Shown one piece after another: positions 18,303 to 28,022 of a stretch of 64,000 nt of DNA. Made by a program: the position numbers and the translations under genes. The notes below the pieces were generated by a model that was given only the letters and a program-made list of their open reading frames with translations, was not told the DNA's origin and ran no database searches. The stretch spans positions 1 through 64,000 of the forward strand of contig JAIUNL010000010.1 in assembly GCA_020161835.1 (NCBI GenBank), given 5' to 3'. Position 1 is the first letter of the stretch. Every line of letters begins with the position of its first letter. The stretch is from Bacteroidota bacterium (GTDB lineage Bacteria > Bacteroidota > JABWAT01).

Positions 18303-21300
18303 AAGGGTGTATCCTGATGGAAACGTGACATAAATCAGATTACCCGCAACAACCGATGCACCCGGCTGAACAAATTGAACAGAATCCACAACGTTTGTTG
18401 CACTTGCCACCTGACTGCTTTGGTATTTTAATAGCACGTTGGTTACTGCATTGGCCGCCGAAATGGTATAACTTGCAGAAGGAACAGCAGTAGGTTCTGA
18501 ATCTGTGTAAACTTTTGCCTGGTAGGAACTTCCGGCCGTTGCCGGATTGGTAATAGCTGCAGATGTGGTCAGATTAACCGATACTGAGGCGCCGTTTCCG
18601 ATGCTGTTGGTAATTGTTACAATCACCGTATCCTGATTGGTAGTATTGACTTTACTAACCTGAACCGCTGAAGCCGCCACTGAATTAATGGTAACGTTAC
18701 CGGGCGCAATACTTGCAGGCAGGGTAGTTTCGTAAGGGAAAATGAGGTAAATTTTTCCTGAACCACCTGAAAGCGCACCACCGGCACCGGTTGTAAAGGC
18801 AAATGTATAATCACCTGTTGTTGAAATCGTACTGGGAGAAACCGAAACAGTAACCCCGGTAACCGTGCTGTTGGTGATGGTAAATGAATTTGAAGTTACC
18901 GGCGTTACATCCTGGGTAGTACGGGCATCAAGAGTGTAACTGTTGGCAGAAGCCGGGTTTGTTATTCCAAACCCGGTTTCCAGAATCAATGTGGTGGTTG
19001 TATTCCCTGAAACTGCAACCGGAGTTTTGAGGGCAAGTGTTGTGTTGTCACCGTACACCTTTAACTGGGTTCCCAATGTCAGATAACTTCCGTTAACCTT
19101 AACAGAGGTATACCGGGTCTGGGCGGTTGAATTGTTCGGCAGCATCCCGGTTGGAAAAACCACAACAATGGAGTCACTCGTAGAAAGTGCATTGTTGGTA
19201 CTGAAACTGATGGTGTACTGAACATCGGTGGAAGATTTGATCAGCGTACTTGGGGTTACGGTTGGCGTTGAAATGGTAGTCAGCGCAGTAAGGGTAAATG
19301 CCGCATTCTGGGGTGTTGTCGTTGCAGATACTTTTACCGTTGCATTCTGTGAGGTCAGGGTTGTATTACTGATGATACCGGCATCTACTGAAAAGTTTAC
19401 GGTTACAGAAGCAGAGGCAGCAATATCTCCCGGAATAACCACATAAACGGTCTGACCACTTTTAGATACTGAATAGGCTGAAATTCCGTTTACCTTTACG
19501 GCATCATTTGGAATTGAGGCAGGAATTGTTGTTCCAGCTGGAAAAGTTACATAAACCGTGTCACGTGCACCCTTCAGCGTAGTTTCATTTGCATTGGTAA
19601 ATGAAAAGGAATAGGCTGCGGTCGTGTTTACTGTTGAAGGGTTAGGCGTTACTGAAACACCGCTGATCTGGGTATCATCAAATAAAACAAAGGCAGCCGT
19701 ATTTACAAGAGTACCGTCACCGGAAGTCGTAATTCCGATCACGTTATCTGTTCTGGCTGAACTTGAGTTTGTTATACCGGTGAAAGTCAGAGTGCCCTGT
19801 GTATTTGCTGCAAGCTGACTGGCTGGCCCTCCGGCAATCGTCATGGTAACTGTGGTTCCCGAAATATTAAGAGCCGCAGTTGCCTGGGAGGTTGTAAACC
19901 CCGTTGAAGCAGAAACTGCCGCACCAGCAAGATTAAATCCGGATGGAAAATAAAAACTGATAAACTGCCCCTTGCTCAAAGCACCAGAAGCCGATGTGGT
20001 AAAAGTGAAGGTATAAGTCAGAGTTGTTGATTTTATAATCGTGTAACTGGTTCCAGAACGGGCAACTGAGAATCCGGTAACTGCAGTTGTATTTTGGATT
20101 GAATAGGATTGGCTGGTTAAATTAGTTGTCTCGATACTGCTCTGAATGGAAGCCGTATAAGAACCCACTGCAGCTGGGTTGGTAATCCCCGTTGAAAAAA
20201 CCAAAGAAACAGCACCATTATCACTAATATCAACAGGAGTCGTAAATTGAACGGTCCGGCTTCCGGCATTAACGGTTGGCGAAACTGTCACAGCCGTACC
20301 ATTAACACTGATTGTAGAGGCAGACAGGGTGGCGGGGTTCAGTGTAGTTCCTGTCGGAAACGTGACTGTAAAAGTTGATGAATTCGCGGTCATGGCACCT
20401 GCCGCACCCACCGAAAAACCGAAAGTGTAAGTAGAAGCCACAGAAGGATTGGGTGTTCCGAGGCTTACTGTAGGAGTTGATAAGGTAGAAGCAGTTATCG
20501 AATAACTATTTGAAGTTACTTCAGATTCCTTATTTGTCCTGACTGACAGAGTATAACTCCCTGCTGAGGCCGGACTTTGAATACCTGCTGAAGAAGTAAA
20601 AACAACTGAAACACCTTCACCAGCCGAAACACCCGATGACCCGATTTTCATCCGGATTCTGCGTAATGACACATTGGTATTTACACTTGCCGGAGCAACT
20701 CCGTTTATTGTAACTGCGGAAGTAGAAATAGATGAAGGAACAAGGGTTCCTGCCGGAAAAGTAACAATAACGGAGTCTGTACTGGCTGTCAGAGCACCGA
20801 GTGATCCGACATTAAAGGCAATTGAATTCTGACTAACGGTATTAACTGTAGTGGGACTTAGCGTCACATTAGCAGCAGTAAGGTTACTGGCCCCCGTTAT
20901 TAAATAGGTATTTGTTGTTCCTGAAGTGGGTTGCAGATTTGTTGAAACTGAAATTCCGGTTGAAGTAGCACCGGTTGTTGAAGGATTTGCAATTCCGGCT
21001 GAGGCGGTAAAAATGATGGGAATAGCTGCCCCAGAAAATCCGGTTCCAATTGTTAATGTTGCTTTCCTGTTGCTCACATCCACACTGACTGCAGAAGCAG
21101 CTACCGAATTGATGGTTACATCTGAAGGTGAAATTGTTGAAGGAAGTACAGTTCCTGACGGAAAAGTAACTGTAATCCGATCACCGACTGCATGGGCAAT
21201 CAGCGTAGGACTAATGCTGTATTGGGTTACGGCCGACGCCACCAAAGAGGAAATGGATGGCGTGGCTGCTCCTCCAACAAAACTGACGGCAGTTGCCGAA

Positions 21301-21779
21301 GTAATGGTAAAGGCGGCAGAGGTTGCAGCTGTCGCAGGTGTTGGAGCATCAATATTAACTGTATGTGTCGAGGATACCGTAGCGGAATTTGTTACATTTG
21401 ATACAACAATTGTCCAGGATCCTGCAGGAAGATCATTACCACTATTTGCCTGATGATCGATAATCAGCGTGTTAGTTGTTACATTAAAAGCGGTTCCGCC
21501 GCCGCCATAACTCGTTACACCATTAACGGTTATACCTGCAGCAGTTACTGACCCTAAACCAGTTCCTGTTGGAAATACTATTCTAATGTTTTCTGATTTA
21601 AGAATTGCAGCATCTGAATTCAGGGTAATGGTATAAGTAACACCAGTTGCTGATGCCTGGGCATTGCTAAGGGTAACTGAAACATTGGTAAGATTGGCTG
21701 AATAGGCAGGATTGATTCCAAAAAGAATCAAAGCAGAGAGAAACAATAATCCCCAACCAGGGAAAATGTTTGATTTCAT
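18300..21779 (-). CDS. N-terminal part of giant repeat surface protein
   Basis: 1159 codons starting with a signal peptide (about residues 1-28, ending AYSA) and followed by about nine repeats of 110-125 residues rich in Thr, Ser, Val and Ala. Each has the pattern of a strand-rich domain (V-x-FPxGTxxPxSI, then SVNGxxA, then GxxNPxxxxSYTLS). Together with the downstream frame there are about 18 repeats. The strong GAGGAGAT before ATG 21779 supports the start. As it stands it ends after FPSGYTL in the middle of a repeat and lacks the sorting domain, so it would be released into the periplasm and not secreted by T9SS. The interrupted gene may be a recent pseudogene, a sequencing artefact or a readthrough product. 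Confidence 0.85.
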   Translation of the reverse strand: MKSNIFPGWGLLFLSALILFGINPAYSANLTNVSVTLSNAQASATGVTYTITLNSDAAILKSENIRIVFPTGTGLGSVTAAGITVNGVTSYGGGGTAFNVTTNTLIIDHQANSGNDLPAGSWTIVVSNVTNSATVSSTHTVNIDAPTPATAATSAAFTITSATAVSFVGGAATPSISSLVASAVTQYSISPTLIAHAVGDRITVTFPSGTVLPSTISPSDVTINSVAASAVSVDVSNRKATLTIGTGFSGAAIPIIFTASAGIANPSTTGATSTGISVSTNLQPTSGTTNTYLITGASNLTAANVTLSPTTVNTVSQNSIAFNVGSLGALTASTDSVIVTFPAGTLVPSSISTSAVTINGVAPASVNTNVSLRRIRMKIGSSGVSAGEGVSVVFTSSAGIQSPASAGSYTLSVRTNKESEVTSNSYSITASTLSTPTVSLGTPNPSVASTYTFGFSVGAAGAMTANSSTFTVTFPTGTTLNPATLSASTISVNGTAVTVSPTVNAGSRTVQFTTPVDISDNGAVSLVFSTGITNPAAVGSYTASIQSSIETTNLTSQSYSIQNTTAVTGFSVARSGTSYTIIKSTTLTYTFTFTTSASGALSKGQFISFYFPSGFNLAGAAVSASTGFTTSQATAALNISGTTVTMTIAGGPASQLAANTQGTLTFTGITNSSSARTDNVIGITTSGDGTLVNTAAFVLFDDTQISGVSVTPNPSTVNTTAAYSFSFTNANETTLKGARDTVYVTFPAGTTIPASIPNDAVKVNGISAYSVSKSGQTVYVVIPGDIAASASVTVNFSVDAGIISNTTLTSQNATVKVSATTTPQNAAFTLTALTTISTPTVTPSTLIKSSTDVQYTISFSTNNALSTSDSIVVVFPTGMLPNNSTAQTRYTSVKVNGSYLTLGTQLKVYGDNTTLALKTPVAVSGNTTTTLILETGFGITNPASANSYTLDARTTQDVTPVTSNSFTITNSTVTGVTVSVSPSTISTTGDYTFAFTTGAGGALSGGSGKIYLIFPYETTLPASIAPGNVTINSVAASAVQVSKVNTTNQDTVIVTITNSIGNGASVSVNLTTSAAITNPATAGSSYQAKVYTDSEPTAVPSASYTISAANAVTNVLLKYQSSQVASATNVVDSVQFVQPGASVVAGNLIYVTFPSGYTL

Positions 21780-22283
21780 GGCAATATCTCCTCGTAAGAC
21801 ATAACTAAAAAAGCGAAACCCCTGACTGGGTATCTAATATATAAAGACAAGTCAGCTAATGATTGAGTTTCATAAAAATTCCATTCAGATGCCGGAAGTG
21901 GCTACCTGTGAATGATGCAATGATACTAAGATTTTATCTATATAGGAACCAAATAGTCTATGTAAAAAGCTTCAAAAGCTTTGCTATTAACCGCATGAGA
22001 ACCGCTTTGTGACGAAAATCACAATGTTCATCACAAATTCCGACAAATCAATCTGTAATCCATTCCTGAGTTCTTGATAAAATAAACGCTGAATTGGCGT
22101 TGTAACTTTTGCACTTTTCACCAGTTCAGAAACCAAAACTTATAGCAAAGGTTATTATTTGCAATTATCATGCCATTAATTACAAAACAATACATAATCC
22201 AAGTTGGACAGCATACCAGGGGCATCCGTCAAAGAACGGATCGACTTTCACACGGTTTGTCAGTGGTAAAAAAGTGTATAAAT
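21780..22283. other. Gene-free upstream region of the giant T9SS gene
   Basis: About 500 bases of AT-rich sequence without a convincing reading frame on either strand and without the word-like repeats seen in other gaps. It should contain the promoter of the leftward giant gene, but I cannot assign the elements with confidence. Confidence 0.4.
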
Positions 22284-22311
22284 AAAAAAAAACAGGTCTT
22301 AACTACCTGTT
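22284..22311 (-). terminator. Second terminator-like hairpin after the DUF4382-type gene
   Basis: AACAGGT (22291-22297) pairs with ACCTGTT (22305-22311). On the minus strand the stem is followed by a run of T (22284-22290). It lies about 100 bases beyond the stronger hairpin at 22411-22466, forming a tandem pair of terminators. Confidence 0.55.
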
Positions 22312-22410
22312 AACCGGTTGATTCCAGAATTGTTATCCTTTCAAAAATCAACTCTAAACATCCTGCAAACTCAAAAATGAGTCCAAAGAAAAACCAAGAA
22401 TGCACTCAAT

Positions 22411-22466
22411 AAAAAAAACGAATCCCGTATCCCGAACCTGATTCTCAGGACGGGCTACGGGATTCG
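22411..22466 (-). terminator. Strong intrinsic terminator of the DUF4382-type lipoprotein gene
   Basis: An 11-base stem CGAATCCCGTA (22419-22429) pairs with TACGGGATTCG (22456-22466) and continues inward with CCCG/CGGG and CCTG/CAGG. On the minus strand it is followed by eight T (22411-22418). It stands about 60 bases after the stop of the lipoprotein gene. Confidence 0.85.
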
Positions 22467-22526
22467 CAATTTTACTTTTCGGGCTATCAGTCTCAGGTTA
22501 TGAGCGATTATGCTAATCCTGAAACC

Positions 22527-23294
22527 TTATCTGATCAGCGTACCTGCAGGTGTGGTCTGACCTTTAGTCACAGCAAAAGGACCTTCATAATACAATGAAT
22601 TACCAAGGGTATCACTTACACCAAGTGAATAGGAACCTTCATCCAGGTAGTATAAAGTAAAGTTTCCCATTACGTCAGGAAAAGCAGAAGCAAGTGTATC
22701 AGCACCCTGAATGGCATACACTGACGGATTGCTTAATAACGTCCAGCCAGAAAGTGTTCCTGTGATTTTACCTGTCATGGAAACCATAAATGCTCTGAGT
22801 ACCGGCTTCATTTTATATGAAAAGGTTTTTTCCTTTTCTTTAATAAATGACCGTTTTGCATCAAGATCAATCAGGACTGTGTAGGCGATTCCGGGTTCAA
22901 TATTTCCGTTTTTGATTTTGAGTTTCAATCCGGAAGTCATTCCGCTCGGAACGTCAAGAACATATTTCGATGTCCCCTTTACCACGTATGCACTGGTCAG
23001 TTTCAGTCTGATTTCGTGGATTTTGTCACCGTCAATTGCTGTATTTTCAGTGAAAAGCTTTGCTCTTCCATTACTGTAATCCAGCAGATTAATTTTCTGG
23101 CTTCCCACATAGATCACTTTCCAATCATTATCAATCAGTGCAGAAATTTCGGAAACGACCAGATTTACTGAATCCAATCCGATCGGAGCATCTGTCATAC
23201 CAACTGAAAGCTGGCTTGATTTGGTGTCTTCATCTTTATCACAACCGACTGTAAAAAAAGCCAGCACGGCTAAACCTAACACAAATTTTTTCAT
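22527..23294 (-). CDS. DUF4382-type lipoprotein
   Basis: 255 residues. The signal peptide ends in the lipobox FTVGC, predicting a lipid-anchored protein. The mature part starts with LSVGMTDAPIGLDSVNLVVSEI-like sequence typical of the DUF4382 domain, followed by a short carbohydrate-regulatory-like beta module in the last 80 residues (GKITGTLSG to GNFTLYYLDEGSY). The function of DUF4382 proteins is unknown. The start at 23294 is preferred over the TTG-type upstream extension because AAGGA sits 8 bases upstream and the signal peptide begins there. A single-gene transcription unit ends at the strong hairpin downstream. Confidence 0.8.
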   Translation of the reverse strand: MKKFVLGLAVLAFFTVGCDKDEDTKSSQLSVGMTDAPIGLDSVNLVVSEISALIDNDWKVIYVGSQKINLLDYSNGRAKLFTENTAIDGDKIHEIRLKLTSAYVVKGTSKYVLDVPSGMTSGLKLKIKNGNIEPGIAYTVLIDLDAKRSFIKEKEKTFSYKMKPVLRAFMVSMTGKITGTLSGWTLLSNPSVYAIQGADTLASAFPDVMGNFTLYYLDEGSYSLGVSDTLGNSLYYEGPFAVTKGQTTPAGTLIR

Positions 23295-23498
23295 ATTTTT
23301 TTCCTTTTTAATTACCTGTACACACAAGAGGACGGTTCGTTTTGAATATCCTCACTTTCCATTTTTTGTAAGAATGGATTAACAAGTCAAAGGTCGGGTT
23401 TAATAATTTTGGGTTGTTACATATCTTTTATTATTTCTTGTACATTTCACACGTTATACCCTTCAGAAATCTGATTGTGCGATGAATCACCCTAAAAG

Positions 23499-23830
23499 GA
23501 GACGGGATGAATCCCGTCTCTACAAAATTTTTGCATTCCCTTCAAATACACGGGCGACCCACCGGTCGGACTTACGAAATTTGAATTTCAATAAATACGG
23601 AGACGCCCCAGTGGGTCGTCTCTACGAAATTCCAATTAAAAATTTTCCACCGGCATAAACCTTAAAAACCTCCCTCGGCTTTGCATTCTTGCTTTTCAAC
23701 CTGCGTCTTTGCGTTTAATGATTTCCTCTTCCAGAGAGACGGGATGAATCCCGTCTCTACGAATTTCAAATAAAAAATATCCCACCGCTTTGCGTTTTCT
23801 TAGCGCCTTGGCGCCTTTGCGCGCATATTG
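23499..23830. repeat. Palindromic repeats upstream of the OPT transporter gene
   Basis: Contains two copies of the GAGACGGGAT/ATCCCGTCTC palindrome (23499-23520 and 23736-23757), two related units with GACCCACCGGTCGG- and GACGCCCCAGTGGGTCGTC-type palindromes (23540-23630), and a GCGTTTTCTTAGCGCC unit near 23790. All resemble repeats in other gaps of the window. No gene is seen between 23295 and 23900. Confidence 0.75.
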
Positions 23831-23900
23831 TATTGGGATTTTGGTATTTTTCCTTATCTTCCTCCCTTTTTAAACCCTTTAAAATCCAAGGAGATCTGCT

Positions 23901-26078
23901 ATGGCCGGTGAGCCCAAACCTGTTTCACCCGGAACGCCCGAATCCGGTGAATTCAAACCCTACATTTCAGCTTCTGATTTAATCCCCGAATTCACGCTCA
24001 AAGCCATACTTCTGGGTGCTTTTTTCGGGATTTTATTCGGTGCCGCCACCGTTTATCTCGGACTCAAAGTCGGTCTCACCGTTTCTGCTTCCATCCCGAT
24101 TGCCGTTCTTGCGATTTCCGTTTTCAAGAAAATCGGCAAATCCACCATCCTCGAGAATAACATTGTTCAGACCATCGGTTCTGCCGGTGAATCAGTTGCC
24201 GCTGGTGTGGTTTTTACAATCCCCGCCCTCATGTTTCTAACGGGCGGAATTGAGTATTTCAAATATTTCCAGATTTTCGTGCTTGCTCTTGCCGGCGGTG
24301 TGCTTGGCGTATTGTTCATGATTCCACTTCGCCGGTATCTTATAGTAAAAGAACATGGCAAACTTCCCTATCCGGAAGGAACCGCCTGTGCTGAAGTTCT
24401 CGTGGCCGGCGAAAAAGGCGGCGAACTTGCCCAAAAGGTTTTTCTCGGACTCGGAATCGGTTTCGGTTACAAATTGCTGATGAACATTTTCGGGTTATGG
24501 AAGGATGTGCCAACCTGGACGTCTGACCGCCGTGGCGTTTATCCGAACATGCAGGCTTCCGTTGAAATCACTCCTGAACTGATGGGTGTAGGTTACATTA
24601 TCGGACCCCGTATCGCCGGAATTATGGTTGCCGGCGGCGTTCTGTCTGCGTTTGCGATGGTTCCGCTCATTACCATGTTCGGTGATGCCCTTCAAACTGT
24701 TGTAAAACCCGGAATCGGGGATAAACTCATCCACGACATGAGTTTCGGTGAGATCCGTTCCGGTTACGTTCGGTACATCGGTGCCGGTGCTGTTGCTTTT
24801 GCCGGTATCATTACCCTGATCAAAACCCTTCCTACAATTTATTCATCCTTCCGTGACAGTGCCCGTGACATCATGGCTTCCCGTAAAAACAATGGAAGTG
24901 AAGTGACCCGTGACCGTACAGAAATTGATATTCCCGTTATCTGGACCGTTATCGGAGCTGTTGTTCTGGTCGGATTTATGGCCATTATGCCCAACATCCC
25001 GGTTAACTACCTCAGCGGAATTCTGATTGTTGTGTTCGGATTTTTCTTCGTCACGGTTTCATCCAGAATTGTGGGATTGATCGGTTCTTCTTCCAACCCA
25101 ATTTCAGGAATGACCATTGCAACGTTAATGGGGACCTGTCTCGTTTTTGTCGGAATTGGCTGGACGGGCGATATTTATCAGCCGATTGCCCTCGTCGTAG
25201 GTTCCATTGTGTGTATTGCTGCAGCCAATGCCGGTGCAACGTCTCAGGATCTCAAGACCGGTTATATCGTCGGTGCAACACCTTACCTTCAGCAGATTGG
25301 ATTGCTGATCGGAGTTCTTGCTTCGGTAACGGTGATCGGTTTCACCATGCTGCTGCTGAACAATTCGTTCACAACCACTGAAGTGATGAAATATGACGGT
25401 GTCACGATTACTCAAACTCTTTCCGGAACTGAAGAAGGTCCTGACGGAAAAGAATATTTCGTTTACCACAACACCCGTGCAACCGGTCAGGTTGGCGAAG
25501 GCATTTTTCTTGTGGATAAAACAACCCGTGAAATCGCCTATAAAGTAACGCCGGGTATCGGTTCACCTGAACTGGCTGCTCCGCAGGCGACGTTGATGGC
25601 CACCATTATTAAAGGGATGCTGAACCAGGAATTACCGTGGGGGCTGATTATTCTGGGGATGATGATTGCGCTTGTGGTTGAACTGATGGGTGTTCCGTCA
25701 CTTCCCTTTGCAGTCGGTTCGTATCTGCCTCTGTCAACAACGGCTCCGATTTTCATTGGCGGACTCGTTAAATATTTCGTTGACAAAGCCCGTGGCGGAA
25801 AAGAAGAATCTGAAGTCGGTGAAGGAACGTTGCTTTCTTCCGGATTGATCGCAGGTGGTGCCCTGACCGGAATTCTGATTGCGGTTCTGAGAACAAAAGA
25901 CATTTCCCCGTTTGATGACAAAACCCTGGCAGATTTTCTTGCCTTTGGAAATCAAATTGGAATGGGTGAAGCCATGGGTGTAGCCGGTGATCTGCTGTCT
26001 CTGTTTGCCTTTGCCTGCATGGGATATTATCTCTATAAAGTTGCCGTAGGGAAAAAAGCGGTTGCCGGAGGAAAGTAA
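23901..26078 (+). CDS. OPT-family oligopeptide transporter
   Basis: 725 residues of polytopic membrane protein with many hydrophobic helices. It carries the diagnostic block NNIVQTIGSAGESVAAG (about residues 95-112) and GKLPYPEGTACAEVL near residue 155, both typical of bacterial members of the oligopeptide transporter (OPT) superfamily. These take up peptides, and in some branches metal chelates, by proton symport; substrate is not decidable here. AAGGAGAT precedes the ATG at a good distance. It stands alone between repeat blocks. A soluble insert at about residues 490-545 lies between helices. Confidence 0.9.
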   Translation: MAGEPKPVSPGTPESGEFKPYISASDLIPEFTLKAILLGAFFGILFGAATVYLGLKVGLTVSASIPIAVLAISVFKKIGKSTILENNIVQTIGSAGESVAAGVVFTIPALMFLTGGIEYFKYFQIFVLALAGGVLGVLFMIPLRRYLIVKEHGKLPYPEGTACAEVLVAGEKGGELAQKVFLGLGIGFGYKLLMNIFGLWKDVPTWTSDRRGVYPNMQASVEITPELMGVGYIIGPRIAGIMVAGGVLSAFAMVPLITMFGDALQTVVKPGIGDKLIHDMSFGEIRSGYVRYIGAGAVAFAGIITLIKTLPTIYSSFRDSARDIMASRKNNGSEVTRDRTEIDIPVIWTVIGAVVLVGFMAIMPNIPVNYLSGILIVVFGFFFVTVSSRIVGLIGSSSNPISGMTIATLMGTCLVFVGIGWTGDIYQPIALVVGSIVCIAAANAGATSQDLKTGYIVGATPYLQQIGLLIGVLASVTVIGFTMLLLNNSFTTTEVMKYDGVTITQTLSGTEEGPDGKEYFVYHNTRATGQVGEGIFLVDKTTREIAYKVTPGIGSPELAAPQATLMATIIKGMLNQELPWGLIILGMMIALVVELMGVPSLPFAVGSYLPLSTTAPIFIGGLVKYFVDKARGGKEESEVGEGTLLSSGLIAGGALTGILIAVLRTKDISPFDDKTLADFLAFGNQIGMGEAMGVAGDLLSLFAFACMGYYLYKVAVGKKAVAGGK

Positions 26079-26375
26079 TAAGTTATAAGTTATAAGTGGT
26101 AAATTCCCCTCTCCCGATAAAATCGGGATTTACAACTTTTTAAGTCATGGATCCGTCCACTGACGGAGAGGGGTGCCACGGTCACTGAGCGTGTCATTCT
26201 GAGTGATTTTTCACTTTGTGAAAAATTGTATCGAAGAACGCCGTACCCCGGTACTTCGGGAAAGTGACCGTGAAGGTGTGGTTTGTAATTTAAAATCTTA
26301 CAATATTACCTCAGAATGAAAAAATAATGGATCCCGGATCAGGTCCGGGATGACAACTTTAAAACCCACCCCCAT
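26079..26375. repeat. Repeat block after the OPT gene, with a 64-base element
   Basis: It contains TTATAAG words, a CCCCTCTCC/GGAGAGGGG element (26106-26173) that recurs at 34191-34258, and a 64-base element (26177-26240) repeated without change at 59494-59557. A GGATCCCGGATC/GTCCGGGAT palindrome near 26330 recurs near 52715. Beyond the terminator-like hairpin up to 26517 only short AT-rich sequence remains, and no gene is seen. Confidence 0.85.
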
Positions 26376-26399
26376 ACCCCCTCCGTCGGAGGGGGTTTT
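26376..26399 (+). terminator. Terminator-like hairpin CCCCCTCCG/CGGAGGGGG
   Basis: A nine-base perfect stem with a one-base centre followed by TTTT on the plus strand, about 300 bases after the OPT gene. The same palindrome occurs near 54850 inside another repeat block, so it may be a dispersed repeat first and a terminator second. Confidence 0.35.
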
Positions 26400-26517
26400 A
26401 ATCCGCCATTCGCCATCCGCCATTCGTCATTTCCCAACTGACACTTTTCTCCGTTTCTTCCATCCATCCTTTATCGCAATTCAATTTTTCTTTTCAGCTA
26501 AAACAAACGGGTAAAGT

Positions 26518-27975
26518 ATGGCAAAAGTCGTCGTTCTCGGTGCCGGTATTTCCGGACATACCGCTTCAATGCTTTTAAAAAAGAAACTCGGCAAATCCCA
26601 TGAAGTGGTGGTCGTTTCTCCCGCTGCCAATTATCAATGGATTCCATCAAACATCTGGGTCGGAATCGGCCAGATGAAACCTGAACAGGTCATTTTCCCC
26701 CTCAAACCGGTTTATGAAAAAATGGGGATTTCTTTCAAACAGGCTGCCGCCAGAATTCTCCATCCTGAAGGAGATTCCGCTTCCGACCGTCCTTTTATCG
26801 AAATTGAGTACATGTCTGAAGATAAAAAAGGACAAACAGAACGGGTTGACTATGATTTTCTTGTCAATGCTACCGGACCCAAACTCAACTTTGCTGCTAC
26901 AGAAGGATTGGGTCCTGAACTCAATTCAAATTCCGTTTGCACTTACACACACGCCTCAAAAAGCTGGGATGCGCTGAAATCCTCTATCGAAAAGATGGAA
27001 AAAGGTGAAAAACAACGTTTTCTGATCGGAACAGGTCACCCCACGGCAACCTGTCAGGGTGCTGCTTTCGAGTACATTTTAAATGTTGCCTTCGAAATTA
27101 ATCAGCGAAAACTGAATCACCTGGCAGAAATCACCTGGATTACCAATGAATATGAACTGGGTGATTTTGGAATGGGCGGCGCTTTTATCAAAAAGGGCGG
27201 TTACATCACATCCACAAAAATTTTCACAGAATCGATTCTTGCCGAATACGGAATCAAATGGATCAAGCGTGCCGGAATAAAAAAAGTGGAACCCGGCAAA
27301 GCCATTTATGAAAATCTGGATGGTGAAATCAAAGAAATTGAATTTGACTTTGCCATGCTGATTCCTGCCTTTGCCGGTGTGGGTCTGAAAGCCGTCAATA
27401 AAGCCGGTGAGGATATTTCTGCCGACGTTTTTGCCCCGAACGGACTTATGAAAGTGGATGCCGATTATACTGCAAAACCTTTCGAAAGCTGGTCGGTTAA
27501 AGACTGGCCTTCAACATATCAGTCGGGAAAGTACGAAAATGTCTTTGCCTGCGGAATCGCCTTTGCGCCGCCTCATCCGATCTCAAAACCGACCGTGAGT
27601 AAAAACGGAAATCCGATTTACCCGACAGCACCCAGAACCGGAATGCCTTCCGGCGTCATGGGAAAAGTGGTCGCTATGAACATTATTGACACCATCAAAT
27701 CCGGACAGAAATCCCGTAACCACAAAGCTTCCATGGGGAAAATGGGTGCGGCCTGCATTGTTTCCTCGGGTTACGGACTCACCAAAGGAATGGCAGCAAC
27801 CATGACGGTTTACCCCGTTGTGCCCGATTTTGAGAAATATCCGCAATGGGGCCGGGACCTGAATTACACTGTTGGCGAACCGGGACTTGCCGGCCACTGG
27901 ATGAAACTGTTCATGCATTACATGTTTTTATACAAAGCCAAAGGACTTCCCGGCTGGTCACTAATTCCGGAATAG
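26518..27975 (+). CDS. Sulfide:quinone oxidoreductase-like flavoprotein
   Basis: 485 residues. The N-terminal FAD-binding motif is VVLGAGISGH (residues 5-14). Cysteines are at 141, 179 (GTGHPTATCQGAAFEY), 345 and 413. The GHPTATCQGAAFEY block and the overall length match the sulfide:quinone oxidoreductase / flavocytochrome c sulfide dehydrogenase flavoprotein group, and Cys179 is the best candidate for a redox-active residue. Such enzymes oxidise sulfide and reduce membrane quinone (family knowledge). The C-terminal amphipathic stretch (residues 455-485) could anchor it to the membrane. It lies 47 bases before a tiny partner gene and about 1 kb before cysE/cysK, so sulfide is a common theme of this segment. 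Confidence 0.78.
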   Translation: MAKVVVLGAGISGHTASMLLKKKLGKSHEVVVVSPAANYQWIPSNIWVGIGQMKPEQVIFPLKPVYEKMGISFKQAAARILHPEGDSASDRPFIEIEYMSEDKKGQTERVDYDFLVNATGPKLNFAATEGLGPELNSNSVCTYTHASKSWDALKSSIEKMEKGEKQRFLIGTGHPTATCQGAAFEYILNVAFEINQRKLNHLAEITWITNEYELGDFGMGGAFIKKGGYITSTKIFTESILAEYGIKWIKRAGIKKVEPGKAIYENLDGEIKEIEFDFAMLIPAFAGVGLKAVNKAGEDISADVFAPNGLMKVDADYTAKPFESWSVKDWPSTYQSGKYENVFACGIAFAPPHPISKPTVSKNGNPIYPTAPRTGMPSGVMGKVVAMNIIDTIKSGQKSRNHKASMGKMGAACIVSSGYGLTKGMAATMTVYPVVPDFEKYPQWGRDLNYTVGEPGLAGHWMKLFMHYMFLYKAKGLPGWSLIPE

Positions 27976-28022
27976 GGTAAAAGTTCATTTGCTTTGTCAA
28001 ATAATCTAAAAGGAAAATTACC

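Noticed and set aside
20926..21453. Plus-strand open frame of 175 codons inside the giant T9SS gene
   Set aside because: It is an antisense shadow caused by the biased codons of the Thr/Val/Ala-rich repeats, as are similar frames at 14944, 15439, 16951 and 19228.
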